Source: Streptomyces sp. NBC_01451 (lineage in GTDB: Bacteria; Actinomycetota; Actinomycetes; Streptomycetales; Streptomycetaceae). Taken from it: a stretch of 64,000 nucleotides of DNA. Both the position numbers and the translations under genes were made by a program. Shown in pieces: positions 8,169 to 16,803 of this stretch. The stretch covers positions 6,634,001 to 6,698,000 of the forward strand of contig NZ_CP109479.1 of NCBI RefSeq assembly GCF_036227485.1. Direction: 5' to 3'. Every line of letters begins with the position of its first letter. Within the stretch, counting starts at the first letter, position 1. Under the pieces are notes generated by a model, which was not told the origin of the DNA, did not search any database, and was given only the letters and a program-made list of their open reading frames with translations.

Positions 8169-10156
8169 TTCACGCTCTCGCTTCCCGTCGGCTCCGGCGT
8201 CGTCAGGTCGATCGCCGGATGGTGGCAGGCCGCCAAGTGGGTCGCTACGCCCAGGAGATCGGGGGCCGTCGTACGGCACACCTCCGTCGACATCGGGCAA
8301 CGGTCCGCGAAGCGGCAGCCCTTGGGGAAGTCGGCGGGGGAGGGGACCGTCCCCTTGATCTGGGTCATGCGGACCGCCGCCGACTCCAGGGACAGCACGC
8401 TGCCCAGCAGGCCCCGGGTGTAGTGGTGGGACGGGGACCCCACCAGGTCCGCCGTGACTCCCGTCTCGACGATCTGGCCGCCGTACATCACGACCACCCG
8501 GTCCGTCACGTCCGCCACCAGGGCCAGGTCGTGCGAGACCAGGATCAGGGCGAAGTCCAGTTCCGCGCGCAGGCGCAGGAGCAGTTCGATGATCTGGGCC
8601 TGGACCGTGACGTCCAGCGCGGTCGTCGGCTCGTCCGCGACGATCAGTTTCGGGTCCCGGGACAGGGCCATCGCGATCAGGACCCGTTGGCGCTGGCCGC
8701 CCGACAGCTCGTGCGGATAGCTGCGGAGGGTGCGGTCGGGGTCGAGGCCGACCAGGCCCAGCAGTTCCTCGGGGGTGCGGTGGCCTCCTCGGCGTACGAC
8801 CTGCTTGAGCTGCGAGCGGATCGTCATCGCCGGGTTCAGGGACGACAGGGCGTCCTGGTAGATCATCGCCATCTCGTGGCCCAGCAGCTTGCGGCGCACG
8901 CGCATCGGCTCCGTGAGCAGGTTCCGCTGGTTGAAGCGGACCTGGCCGGTGACCCGGGCACCCTTCGGCTCCAGGCCCATCACCGTCAGTGCCGTCAGCG
9001 ACTTGCCGCAGCCCGACTCGCCCACCAGGCCCAGGACTTCGCCCGGGTGCACCTCGAAGCTGATGCCGTCGACGATGTCCACGCCCGAGTGGCGCGCGGC
9101 GAAACCGATCGTCAGGTTCTCGACCGCCAGCACCGGTTGGCCCGTGGGGACCGGGCGTGCCCTCGCGCGCAGGCGTGCCGCCGCCTCCGTCAGGCCCGGG
9201 AGGGCCAGGACCTTGCCCGTTCCCGGCTCGGGGGCCTCCAGGGGGTCCTCCTGCTCCCGCACCTTCACGTCCCGGGCCGCCGGGGCCGCCCAGGCGTCCG
9301 AGACGCCCTCCGAGAGGACGTTCAGCGACAGCACGGTGATCAGCATCAGCAGGCCGGGGAACACCGTCGCCCACCAACCGCCGGTCAGGACCATGTTCTT
9401 GCCGTCCGCGATGACGCTTCCCCAGGACGGGTCCGGCGGACGTACGCCCGCGCCGATGAACGACAGCGACGCCTCGAAGACGATCGCCTCGGCCACCTGG
9501 ACCGTGCAGAACACCAGCACGGGTGCCGCGCAGTTGATCGCCACGTGCTTCAGGACAATGTGCGGCGTGCGGGCGCCGATCACTCGTTCCGCCGTCACGT
9601 AGTCCTCGCCGTACTGGTCCAGGACGTTCGCCCGCACCACCCGTGCCACCGGCGGGGTGAACAGGAAGGCGATCGCGCAGATCAGGACCGTGATGCCGCC
9701 GCCGAAGACCGCGACGAGCACGGCGGCCAGCGCGATGCCCGGGAACGCCATCACCACGTCCAGGCAGCGCATCAGCGTCTCGTCGACCGCCTTGCGCGAG
9801 GTCGCCGCGACGGCGCCGATCAGCGCGCCCACCGTCAGGGCGAGCGCGGTGGCGCCGAGGCCGATGGCGAGGGACCAGCGGGCGCCGTGGATCAGCCGGC
9901 TCATGATGTCGCGGCCCAGGCTGTCCTGGCCCATCCAGTGCTCGGCGGAGGGGGCTCCCGTGCCGCCGGTCAGGGGCTGTTGGTCCAGGGGGTCGTCGGG
10001 GGACACGAGAGGGGCGAAGACGGCCACGAACACCACCACCGCCAGGAAGCAGACCGCGACCCGGGAGATGACGGGGAGCCGGCGCCACCCGCGCAGGCGG
10101 ATGCCCGGGCGGGAGAGGAGGGCGGCCAGGCGCCCCCGTTCGAACATCATGAACAT
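8165..10156 (-). CDS. Fused ABC permease-ATPase (DppC-DppD fusion)
   Basis: 663 aa. Residues 1-290 are a DppC-type permease: N-terminal helix about 30-50, the [14 protein letters not shown] motif, and the permease EAA-like loop about 190-205. After an Ala/Pro/charged linker (about 290-340) comes a complete ATPase: Walker A GESGCGKS (379-386), signature LSGGQRQR, Walker [13 protein letters not shown], and the C-terminal oligopeptide extension with [10 protein letters not shown]. In most Dpp/Opp systems these are separate genes. ATG 10156 overlaps the stop of a 12-codon frame (10156-10194); the following gene overlaps its stop by GTGA. It should assemble with the DppB-like permease (10194) and the DppF-like ATPase (7032). 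Confidence 0.93.
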   Translation of the reverse strand: MFMMFERGRLAALLSRPGIRLRGWRRLPVISRVAVCFLAVVVFVAVFAPLVSPDDPLDQQPLTGGTGAPSAEHWMGQDSLGRDIMSRLIHGARWSLAIGLGATALALTVGALIGAVAATSRKAVDETLMRCLDVVMAFPGIALAAVLVAVFGGGITVLICAIAFLFTPPVARVVRANVLDQYGEDYVTAERVIGARTPHIVLKHVAINCAAPVLVFCTVQVAEAIVFEASLSFIGAGVRPPDPSWGSVIADGKNMVLTGGWWATVFPGLLMLITVLSLNVLSEGVSDAWAAPAARDVKVREQEDPLEAPEPGTGKVLALPGLTEAAARLRARARPVPTGQPVLAVENLTIGFAARHSGVDIVDGISFEVHPGEVLGLVGESGCGKSLTALTVMGLEPKGARVTGQVRFNQRNLLTEPMRVRRKLLGHEMAMIYQDALSSLNPAMTIRSQLKQVVRRGGHRTPEELLGLVGLDPDRTLRSYPHELSGGQRQRVLIAMALSRDPKLIVADEPTTALDVTVQAQIIELLLRLRAELDFALILVSHDLALVADVTDRVVVMYGGQIVETGVTADLVGSPSHHYTRGLLGSVLSLESAAVRMTQIKGTVPSPADFPKGCRFADRCPMSTEVCRTTAPDLLGVATHLAACHHPAIDLTTPEPTGSESVK

Positions 10157-10194
10157 CAGGCCGCACCCTTCGTTCGCGTGAACAGCTTGAACAT
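10156..10194 (-). CDS. Possible 12-codon linker ORF between permease genes
   Basis: The DppB-like stop is followed immediately by an overlapping ATG opening MFKLFTRTKGAA, whose TGA in turn overlaps the ATG of the fused gene. Both junctions read GGCCTGATGTTCA, so the short frame looks like a small duplication of the original junction. It could be translated to couple ribosomes between the two large genes; a functional peptide is unlikely. Confidence 0.3.
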   Translation of the reverse strand: MFKLFTRTKGAA

Positions 10195-11153
10195 CAGGCC
10201 GCGTCCCTCAAGCGTGGGTTGACCAGGAGATAGAGGATGTCGATGACCAGGTTCACGACCACGAAGCCGGTCGCCGTCGTCAGGACCACTCCCTGGACGA
10301 CCGCCGGGTCGCCGTTCTTCACGGCGTCGATCATCAGCTTGCCCATGCCGGGCAGCGAGAAGATCGTCTCGATGACGACCGCGCCGCCGAGCAGGTAACC
10401 GACGCGCAGGCCAAGGACCGTGAGCGGGTTGATGAGCGCGTTGCGCAGCACGTTGCGGCCCACCACCACTCTCGGCGGCAGGCCGCTGCCGATCGCCGTA
10501 CGGACGTAGTCCTTGTCCAACTCCTCGACCACCGCCGTACGGACGATGCGCGTGAGCTGCGCGGCGACCGGGAGGGAGAGGGCGAAGGCCGGGAGTGTCA
10601 TCGTCTTCAGCCAGCCGGTGAAGGAGTCGGCCGGGTTGATGTAGCCGCCGGTCGGGAACCAGCCCAGGTCGACGGCCAGGTACTGGATCATCAGCAGCGC
10701 CAGCCAGAAGCCCGGGGCCGCGACTCCCGTGAGCGACACGACCCGGATGATCTGGTCGGGGAGACGGTCCCGGTAGATGGCGGCCGTGACGCCGCCCAGC
10801 AGGGACAGGACCACCGCGATGGCCAGGCCCAGGAAGGTCAGTTGGAGGGTCAGCGGCAGAGCCGTGGTGACCTGGTCGAGCACCGGCGCGCGGGTGAGCG
10901 CGCTGATGCCCATGTCACCGTGGAGCAGGTCGCCGATGAAGTGGAAGTAGCGGACGATGAACGGATCGAGCAGGCCGTTCTGTTCGCGGAAGTCGTGCAG
11001 TTGCTGCGGGGTCGGGTTGGCGCCCTGGAAGAACGCGGAGGCCGGGTCGACGTCCGAGAACCGCATGACGAGGAACACGAACAGCACGATGCCGAGCATC
11101 AGCGGGATGAGCAGGACGATCCTGCGGGCCAGGATTCGGGCGATGGCGACCAC
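10194..11153 (-). CDS. ABC transporter permease (DppB-like)
   Basis: 319 aa, GTG start with GGGAG 6 nt upstream. Six predicted membrane helices; the N-terminal helix is followed by a large loop containing DFREQNGLLDP, characteristic of DppB/OppB permeases, and a BPD_transp_1 domain (about 95-315) with a GLPPRVVVGRNVLRNA coupling loop. It heterodimerises with the permease half of the fused gene to form the translocation channel. First permease gene after the binding protein, 53 nt downstream of it. Confidence 0.94.
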   Translation of the reverse strand: MVAIARILARRIVLLIPLMLGIVLFVFLVMRFSDVDPASAFFQGANPTPQQLHDFREQNGLLDPFIVRYFHFIGDLLHGDMGISALTRAPVLDQVTTALPLTLQLTFLGLAIAVVLSLLGGVTAAIYRDRLPDQIIRVVSLTGVAAPGFWLALLMIQYLAVDLGWFPTGGYINPADSFTGWLKTMTLPAFALSLPVAAQLTRIVRTAVVEELDKDYVRTAIGSGLPPRVVVGRNVLRNALINPLTVLGLRVGYLLGGAVVIETIFSLPGMGKLMIDAVKNGDPAVVQGVVLTTATGFVVVNLVIDILYLLVNPRLRDAA

Positions 11154-11206
11154 GTACGAACTCCCGTACAGCTAGCGGTATCTGGCGGTGGTCAGAGCCG
11201 CGGTGG

Positions 11207-12853
11207 TCACACCCACTTGGCCTGGAGGAGGTTGATGCCCGGGTACGGCTGTGCCCTTATGCCGGTGAGCTTCTTCGGGTCCCAGGCGGTCATCAGCTCG
11301 TTGTGGACGACCGGATAGAGCACGGCCTCCTCGGCGACGACGTCGATGTAGTCCTGGATCATCGTCTTCTTCTTCTCGGGGTCCGGCTCCTGCGTCGCCC
11401 GGTCCATGTCCTTGAAGAGCTGCTTCGCCACGGCGCTGTCGGCCCAACGGGCGTAGCCCATCCAGAGATTCTGCGGGCCGTAGTTGTAGTGCATGATCAG
11501 GTCCGCGTCGAGGCCGAACTGGTTGGGGTTCGAGGCGGCCGACACCACCTGGTAGTCCTGCTTCTGGTCCATCTTCGTGAACACCGCTGTGGTTTCCTGC
11601 GGGTTGAGGGTCGTCTCGACGCCGATCGCGTCCCAGGACGCCTTGATGGTGGGCAGGCAGTCGACGATCCAGCTGACGTTCACCGACAGGATCTCGATCT
11701 TCAGCCCGCTGACCCCGGCCGCCTTGAGGAGCGCCTTCGCCTTGTCCGGGTCGTAGTCGTAGACCGTCTTCGCGCGCCGGTAGCTGGGGTTGGCCTCGTT
11801 GAGGAAGGACGAGGACGGCTTGCCGTGGCCCTTGAGGGCCACCTCCACCATCTTCTCCGTGTCGATGGCGTAGTGCAGGGCCTGGCGGACCCGGATGTCG
11901 TCGAAGGGCTTGTGCTTGGTGTTGAACATCAGGAACAGGTTGTTCATCCCCGCCCCGCCCTGGACGTCCATCCCCCCGCTCTTGAGCTGCTGGATGTTGG
12001 CGTACGGGATGTTGTCGGCGATCTGCGCGCCGGCACTGGACCCCGAGATCTTGGCGACGCGGGGCGCGGCATCCACTATCGTCATCCAGTTCATCTTCTT
12101 GAACGCGGCTTTGCGCGGCCCGTTGTAGGCGGCGAACGCCTCGAAGGTCGTGTTCGACTTCGGGTGGTGCGCCGTCTGCCGGTACGGTCCCGAGCCGATC
12201 GCCTTTCCCTTGATCGCGTCGTCCCAGCCGCCCGGCAGGGAGAAGACGTGCTTCGGCATGATCTTCGCCAGGGTGAGCCGGGAAACCCCTTCGGGGAAGG
12301 GGAACTTCAGCACCAGCTCGACATTCTGCGCGTCGACCTTTTTCACTTCTTTCAGCCAACTGGCGAAAAACCCCTTGGCGAGTGTCTGCGTGTTCGGATC
12401 GAGGATTCGATCGAATACGAAGACCACGTCGTCGGCGGTGACCGGCTTTCCGTCGTGGAAGGTCGCCCCGGCCCGCAGCGTGAACTTCCACGAGGTGCTG
12501 CTGAGATCACCGGGGACCGCTGTGGCGAGCGCGGCGTACGGCTCGCGGGAGATCGGGTCGGTGTCGAGCAGGCCCTCGTAGATGTGGTTGTTGGCCGCCA
12601 TGGAGAAGGCGGAAGCCGTCTGTGTGGGGTCCCAGCTGCCGTCGTTGCCGTAGCCGATCACGGCCGTGAGCGTGCTGTTCGCGCCCCCGGCGCCGCCCCC
12701 GGTGTCGTTCGTCGACTCAGGCCCGGACGAACAGGCCGACAGGGAGGAGGAAATGGCGGCGGCGGCACCCAGCGCGCCGGTGTACTTCAGGAACGACCGG
12801 CGGTGCGGGGCGGTCGATACAGCGGCGGTTACGTCGCGGGTCACGTCGCGCAC
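11207..12853 (-). CDS. ABC transporter solute-binding lipoprotein (SBP_bac_5)
   Basis: 548 aa. GTG start with GGAGG 4 nt upstream. Twin-arginine signal (HRRSFLKYTGALG) ending in lipobox LSAC, so it is probably exported folded by Tat and lipid-anchored. The mature part is a family-5 extracellular binding protein (DppA/OppA type; WKFTLRAGATFHDGKPVTADDV is the classic region). This family binds peptides but also opines, glycans and, in some actinobacteria, sialic acid. First gene of the minus-strand operon; a dyad at 12893-12911 about 45 nt upstream may be the operator of the divergent GntR regulator. Confidence 0.92.
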   Translation of the reverse strand: MRDVTRDVTAAVSTAPHRRSFLKYTGALGAAAAISSSLSACSSGPESTNDTGGGAGGANSTLTAVIGYGNDGSWDPTQTASAFSMAANNHIYEGLLDTDPISREPYAALATAVPGDLSSTSWKFTLRAGATFHDGKPVTADDVVFVFDRILDPNTQTLAKGFFASWLKEVKKVDAQNVELVLKFPFPEGVSRLTLAKIMPKHVFSLPGGWDDAIKGKAIGSGPYRQTAHHPKSNTTFEAFAAYNGPRKAAFKKMNWMTIVDAAPRVAKISGSSAGAQIADNIPYANIQQLKSGGMDVQGGAGMNNLFLMFNTKHKPFDDIRVRQALHYAIDTEKMVEVALKGHGKPSSSFLNEANPSYRRAKTVYDYDPDKAKALLKAAGVSGLKIEILSVNVSWIVDCLPTIKASWDAIGVETTLNPQETTAVFTKMDQKQDYQVVSAASNPNQFGLDADLIMHYNYGPQNLWMGYARWADSAVAKQLFKDMDRATQEPDPEKKKTMIQDYIDVVAEEAVLYPVVHNELMTAWDPKKLTGIRAQPYPGINLLQAKWV

Positions 12854-12892
12854 GATTCCTCCAGCGGGGTGGGGTCCGAAAAGGTGAGGAGA

Positions 12893-12911
12893 TACGACGT
12901 CCTACGTCATA
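12893..12911. promoter_or_regulatory. Candidate GntR/FadR operator in divergent promoter region
   Basis: Inverted repeat GACGT-CCT-ACGTC (12896-12908), with flanking TA/TA extending the dyad except for one mismatch. It lies in the 231-nt region between the binding-protein gene and the FadR-type regulator. Another GACGTC occurs at 13021. The site size and position fit a GntR-family operator, but binding is inferred only. Confidence 0.45.
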
Positions 12912-13084
12912 GGGGGCAGCGCGACCATAAGAGGGGCGGTGGGGCCGGTCAAGAGATCGCACACGAATGGCGTATCTGCCAAAGGTGCGACCAATGACGA
13001 TATGAAATTCGACCGACCATGACGTCAAGAGATCCGTGAATTCATGGCAGTTGAATTTTGATATGCCTGGAGGTGGGACGTGGG

Positions 13085-13843
13085 ATGTCCGGCGAGCGTA
13101 CGATGCGCCGCATGTCTCAGGAGTCCGGGAAGCGACGCCGGCCCCAGCGGCGGGTGAGCGGCCAGGTCCAGCGCGAGGTCATGCAGCTGATCCTCGACCG
13201 CAGACTCCGGGCGGGCGCACCGCTGCCCACCGAGGTCGAACTGATGGAGATCCTCGGGGTCAGCCGCAACTCCGTCCGTGAGGCCCTCAAGGCGCTCCAG
13301 GCCCTCGACATCGTGGAGATCAGGCATGGCTACGGGACGTACGTGGGACAGGCCTCGTTGACGCCACTGGTTGACGGACTGACGTTCCGTACGCTCGCCC
13401 GGCACGACGGGGACGGCGCCGCGCTCGCCGAGATACTCCAGGTCAGGGAGGTGCTGGAGGACGGGCTCATCCGGCGGGTCGCGGCCGTGCTGTCCGACGC
13501 GGAGCTGGACCGGCTGGAGTCCGTGGTCACCCGGATGGAGGAGGCGGGGCGCACGGGCCGGCGTTTCCCCGAACTGGACCGCGAATTCCACGAGGCGCTG
13601 TACGGCCCCCTCGGCAACGCGCTCGTGCCGCAGTTGCTCGGCGCCTTCTGGACGGTGTTCCGCCGCGTCTCGGGCGCCCGCGGCTGGCACGACGACCCGG
13701 AGCCGGAGCTGACGGCCCGCAGGCACCGGGACATCGTGACGGCGTTGCGCGCCCACGACGTGGAGAGCGCCCAACGCGCCCTGGCGGTGCACTTCCGCGG
13801 GATCGAGGCGCGGGCGGCGCAGGAGTCCCGGGGGGTGGGATGA
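13085..13843 (+). CDS. FadR-subfamily GntR transcriptional regulator
   Basis: 252 aa from ATG 13085; GGAGG lies 11 nt upstream, and a TTG at 13058 would add 9 residues. Winged HTH (about 24-90) with PTEVELMEILGVSRNSVREAL and HGYGTYV wing, then an all-helical FCD ligand-binding domain (about 105-240) with the metal-binding pattern DREFHE and later His residues (ARRHRDIV, VHFRGIE). FCD regulators usually bind a small organic acid and derepress. It is divergent from the ABC importer/aldolase operon, so it most likely represses that operon and senses its substrate or an intermediate. Confidence 0.9.
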   Translation: MSGERTMRRMSQESGKRRRPQRRVSGQVQREVMQLILDRRLRAGAPLPTEVELMEILGVSRNSVREALKALQALDIVEIRHGYGTYVGQASLTPLVDGLTFRTLARHDGDGAALAEILQVREVLEDGLIRRVAAVLSDAELDRLESVVTRMEEAGRTGRRFPELDREFHEALYGPLGNALVPQLLGAFWTVFRRVSGARGWHDDPEPELTARRHRDIVTALRAHDVESAQRALAVHFRGIEARAAQESRGVG

Positions 13844-13885
13844 GCGGGTGTGGGTGCGGGCACGCCGGTAAGCCGGGACGTGAAA

Positions 13886-13914
13886 GGGGGCGCCGACCCC
13901 TGTGCGGCGCCCCC
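13886..13914. terminator. Terminator between convergent genes
   Basis: Perfect 10-bp stem GGGGGCGCCG/CGGCGCCCCC with a 9-nt loop between the end of the regulator and the end of the minus-strand gene at 13939. Confidence 0.75.
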
Positions 13915-13938
13915 GTCACGTACCGTCGCGGCCCTGGC

Positions 13939-14955
13939 CTACGGCAGCGTCCTGGCGTACGCCGAGTCGTTGTCCGAGTCGTAGACGACCTTGCCCGTGG
14001 TGTCGTACCCCTTGATGTGCGGAGCCAGGGTGACCTGCTCGTTGAGGGTGCCGGAGGCCACGAACCAGCCGTGGTCCAGGGCGGCTTCGCTGGTGCTGTC
14101 GCCGTAGGAGACGGTCACCCGGGTCACTGAGGGCTCGATCCGACCGATGCTGCCCCAGCGGAACGGCAGCTTCCAGTTGCCCTTGTCGATGAACGACTGC
14201 CGGTCGAGCTTGCCGTTGTCGTCGGACATGACCGGGCCGCCGTTGTCGAACTTCAGGCCGCCGGCGCTGATGTTGACACCGTCGGCCTTGCCGTCCTTGA
14301 TGTTGCAGACCAGCCGGGTCAGCTGCGGCTGCTTCGTCTGCTCCTTGACGGCGACGACGTAGATGCCGTCGCCAGGGGCGTTCGAGTCGCCGGTGCTGTT
14401 CAGGGCCAGGATGATCCGGTAGTCGGCGGCATCTCCCAGTTCTGGCCGTGACGGCGCCTCGGACGACCTGATCTGCCCGCTTTCGCTGTGCCAGGCGATG
14501 CACTTCTCCAGCCCGTCCGACGCCTGCGCCAACGTGATCCCGTCGAGCAGCTGCCCCGCCGTCGCAGGACCCGCCGGTCCAACAGGCGCCGACTGAACAG
14601 GAGTTGACGGCGTCCCCGGCGAAGTGCCGGTCGACGGCAGCGGTGCCGCCGTGTTCACGCTTCCGTCGCCGCCGTTCCCGTTCAGCGCGTACGCCGCCAC
14701 GGGCGCCGCAGCCAGGGCGACCAGGACCGCGCCGGCCGCCGCCACACGCCGTCGCCGTTCCAGCGCGCCCTTGCGGCGGATCGCCGGATACGGCGCCGAC
14801 GAGGGCCGGATGGTGTAGGCGTCCTCCGCCATCATTTCGCGCACCTGTGCCTCGAAGTCCTTCCCGTGCTCGTTTCCCACGTGCTGTCCAGCTTCTTGTG
14901 ACTGTTCCGAAGATCCCGGCTGCCCGGGCCGCTCCGGCCGCTGTTCTCCGTTCAC
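13939..14955 (-). CDS. Membrane-anchored protein coupled to the SigE-family sigma factor
   Basis: 338 aa from GTG 14955, overlapping the sigma-factor stop (GTGA). A cytoplasmic N-terminus of about 75 residues is followed by one transmembrane helix (AAAGAVLVALAAAPVAAYAL), then a Ser/Pro/Thr-rich linker and an extracytoplasmic domain of about 220 residues with two cysteines. Position and topology resemble membrane partners that hold an ECF sigma factor, but no zinc-binding anti-sigma motif is visible, so an anti-sigma role is inference. No named domain recognised. Confidence 0.7.
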   Translation of the reverse strand: MNGEQRPERPGQPGSSEQSQEAGQHVGNEHGKDFEAQVREMMAEDAYTIRPSSAPYPAIRRKGALERRRRVAAAGAVLVALAAAPVAAYALNGNGGDGSVNTAAPLPSTGTSPGTPSTPVQSAPVGPAGPATAGQLLDGITLAQASDGLEKCIAWHSESGQIRSSEAPSRPELGDAADYRIILALNSTGDSNAPGDGIYVVAVKEQTKQPQLTRLVCNIKDGKADGVNISAGGLKFDNGGPVMSDDNGKLDRQSFIDKGNWKLPFRWGSIGRIEPSVTRVTVSYGDSTSEAALDHGWFVASGTLNEQVTLAPHIKGYDTTGKVVYDSDNDSAYARTLP

Positions 14956-15500
14956 CGGACGCCTTCCCGAACGTGTGACGCGTGACTGGGCGCGGGCCGG
15001 CCCACGACCTGCGCCAGCCCCGGATACGTACGCAACTTCGCCAGCCCTTTGGAGGCCTGGCTCTTGACCGTGCCCGGGGAGCAGCCGAGGGTGTCGGCGA
15101 CCTCGCTCTCGGACAGGTCCTCCCAGTAGCGCAGGACCACCACCGCCCGCTGCTTGGGCGGGAGTTGGGCGAGCGCGCCGAGCAGCGCGCTGCGTTCGTC
15201 GGCCCACTGGACGGCCTCGTCGCTGCCCACCACGTCGGGCGGCGCGTCGGTCAGTGCCTCCCGCACGCGCCGCTTGCGGAACCGGTCGCTGTTGCAACTC
15301 ACCAGCATCCGGCGGACGTACGCCTCCGGATTGTCGGTGCGCGACACCCGCCGCCAGGAGCGGTACGCCTTCGCCAGCGCCGTCTGCGTCAGGTCCTCGG
15401 CGTGGTGGGCGTCACCGGTCAGCAGATACGCGGTGCGCACCAGATGGGACCACCGCGCTCTGACGAATTCATGGAACTGGGCCTCTTGTTCGGCCTGCAT
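14952..15500 (-). CDS. SigE-family ECF RNA polymerase sigma factor
   Basis: 182 aa from ATG 15500 (GAGGGGG 7 nt upstream; the frame is open a further 9 codons). Sigma-70 region 2 (about 10-75) with HAEDLTQTALAKAY, and region 4 (about 105-160) with LPPKQRAVVVLRYWEDLSES followed by HTH GCSPGTVKSQASKGL. This is the actinobacterial SigE group (about 160-180 aa). The coupled downstream membrane protein suggests regulated release in response to an envelope signal. Confidence 0.92.
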   Translation of the reverse strand: MQAEQEAQFHEFVRARWSHLVRTAYLLTGDAHHAEDLTQTALAKAYRSWRRVSRTDNPEAYVRRMLVSCNSDRFRKRRVREALTDAPPDVVGSDEAVQWADERSALLGALAQLPPKQRAVVVLRYWEDLSESEVADTLGCSPGTVKSQASKGLAKLRTYPGLAQVVGRPAPSHASHVREGVR

Positions 15501-15603
15501 CGAGTACCCCCTCGCCCACCAGACCACCGTTTCCCGGGAATCGGTTGCCCTGGTTCCGGGACCGCGTTCGAATGTACGGATGGACGAGCGGGGGGATGCG
15601 CGG

Positions 15604-16047
15604 ATGGACGGCCGGGCCGACGGGCGCTGGGACGCGGGGGACGCGGGTGTGCTGCGGTTGCCGTCCGGCCGTCTGATCAGGGGGCGCGGCCTGCGCCGCC
15701 CCCTCGACCCGACGGCGCCGTCCCCCTCGTACGGCGTCTATCTGCTCGGCAGCCGGCCTCCCGAGGTTCCCTGGGAGCACCGCTGGCTCCACTGGCCCGA
15801 CTTCCGGCTCCCGAAGGACCGCGTGGACGCCCGCGCGGCCCTGGCCGAGGTGTGGGAACGGGCGGTCGGCGAGCGGGTGGAGGTCGCCTGCGAGGGCGGA
15901 CGGGGGCGTACGGGGACCGCGCTGGCGTGTCTCGCGGTGCTGGACGGGGTGCCGGCGGGGGAGGCGGTGGCCTACGTGCGGGCGGGGTACGACCGGCGTG
16001 CGGTGGAGACGCCCTGGCAGCGGCGGTACGTCCGCCGGTTCGGGTGA
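15604..16047 (+). CDS. Small dual-specificity/tyrosine-phosphatase-like protein
   Basis: 147 aa from ATG 15604 (ATG 15580 also in frame, adding 8 residues). The C-terminal half contains the PTP loop C-x5-R: VACEGGRGRTGTAL, with Cys and Arg in the right spacing, plus a WPDF motif about 35 residues earlier that could supply the general-acid Asp. It is short for the family and may be a minimal phosphatase acting on phosphotyrosine, lipid or nucleotide substrates. Divergent from the sigma-factor gene and convergent with the acetyltransferase. Confidence 0.72.
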   Translation: MDGRADGRWDAGDAGVLRLPSGRLIRGRGLRRPLDPTAPSPSYGVYLLGSRPPEVPWEHRWLHWPDFRLPKDRVDARAALAEVWERAVGERVEVACEGGRGRTGTALACLAVLDGVPAGEAVAYVRAGYDRRAVETPWQRRYVRRFG

Positions 16048-16060
16048 GGCGGCGGGTGTC

Positions 16061-16558
16061 TCACAGGTGCAGGGTCATGACGAGGCGGTCGGCATTCGGC
16101 CCGAAGTAGTCCTTGCGCGGGGCGGATTCAGCCGTGAAGCCGAGTGACCTGTAGAGCTCTATCGCGGCGGTGTTGGCCGGCTCGACCGTCAACAGCACCT
16201 CGTGCACGGCGTCGGCGCGCAGTCGCCGCAGTACCTCCTCCATCAGTTGCCGGCCGTGTCCGCGACCGCGCTGGTCGCGGGTGACGCCGAGGCTCAGTAT
16301 CCAGCCGCGGTCGGGATCCCGTGGCATGCCGACCAGGACGTAACCGTGCAGGCCGTTCTCGCCGCCGTCGAGGACGAGCATGTGGTCGGGGTACAGGTCG
16401 AAGAGCTGGCGAAGCGTGAAGAAGGGGTACGGGCCTTCGGGGAACGCCTCCGCGTCCAGCCGGACCAGCTCGGGCAGATCGGTCTCCTCGACCTGGCGGA
16501 TGCGCGGCGATCCGTTCGTGGCGGGTGTCCGGAAATCGTCTGCCGGAAGAGTGCTCAT
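16061..16558 (-). CDS. GNAT-family N-acetyltransferase
   Basis: 165 aa from ATG 16558, preceded by AGGGGGAAG. Contains the acetyl-CoA loop RDQRGRGHGRQLM (Q/RxxGxG/A) after strand ILSLGV, then VEPANTAAIELYRSLGF, the usual motif B of RimI-like enzymes. Substrate unknown. The first about 25 residues look unstructured. Confidence 0.88.
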   Translation of the reverse strand: MSTLPADDFRTPATNGSPRIRQVEETDLPELVRLDAEAFPEGPYPFFTLRQLFDLYPDHMLVLDGGENGLHGYVLVGMPRDPDRGWILSLGVTRDQRGRGHGRQLMEEVLRRLRADAVHEVLLTVEPANTAAIELYRSLGFTAESAPRKDYFGPNADRLVMTLHL

Positions 16559-16803
16559 GCTTCCCCCTGTGGCGCGAAGTAAAGACACGTTGACACCCGT
16601 ACGGGTGGTACGGGCGGGACGGTGCGTTCTCTGCGGTTCGCCTGCGTTCGGCAGGTGATCGACGGATTCCGACCAGCATTACGCGATCTGATCCGATCGC
16701 TCAAGGCGCATTCAGGTCCAACGTAAGGGCGCAGTCATTTCGACGGTTGTTCACGTTCTGTCAGAGGGGCTCCCCAGTGCCCGGGATGTTGATATCGTGA
16801 ACC

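Noticed and set aside
7032-10166. Continuous 1044-residue minus-strand frame
   Set aside because: Only the last 378 residues have coding character; the rest is the wrong frame of the fused permease-ATPase gene.
8219-10222. 667-residue plus-strand ORF opposite the transporter genes
   Set aside because: Arg/His/Gln-rich shadow, no start signal or domain.
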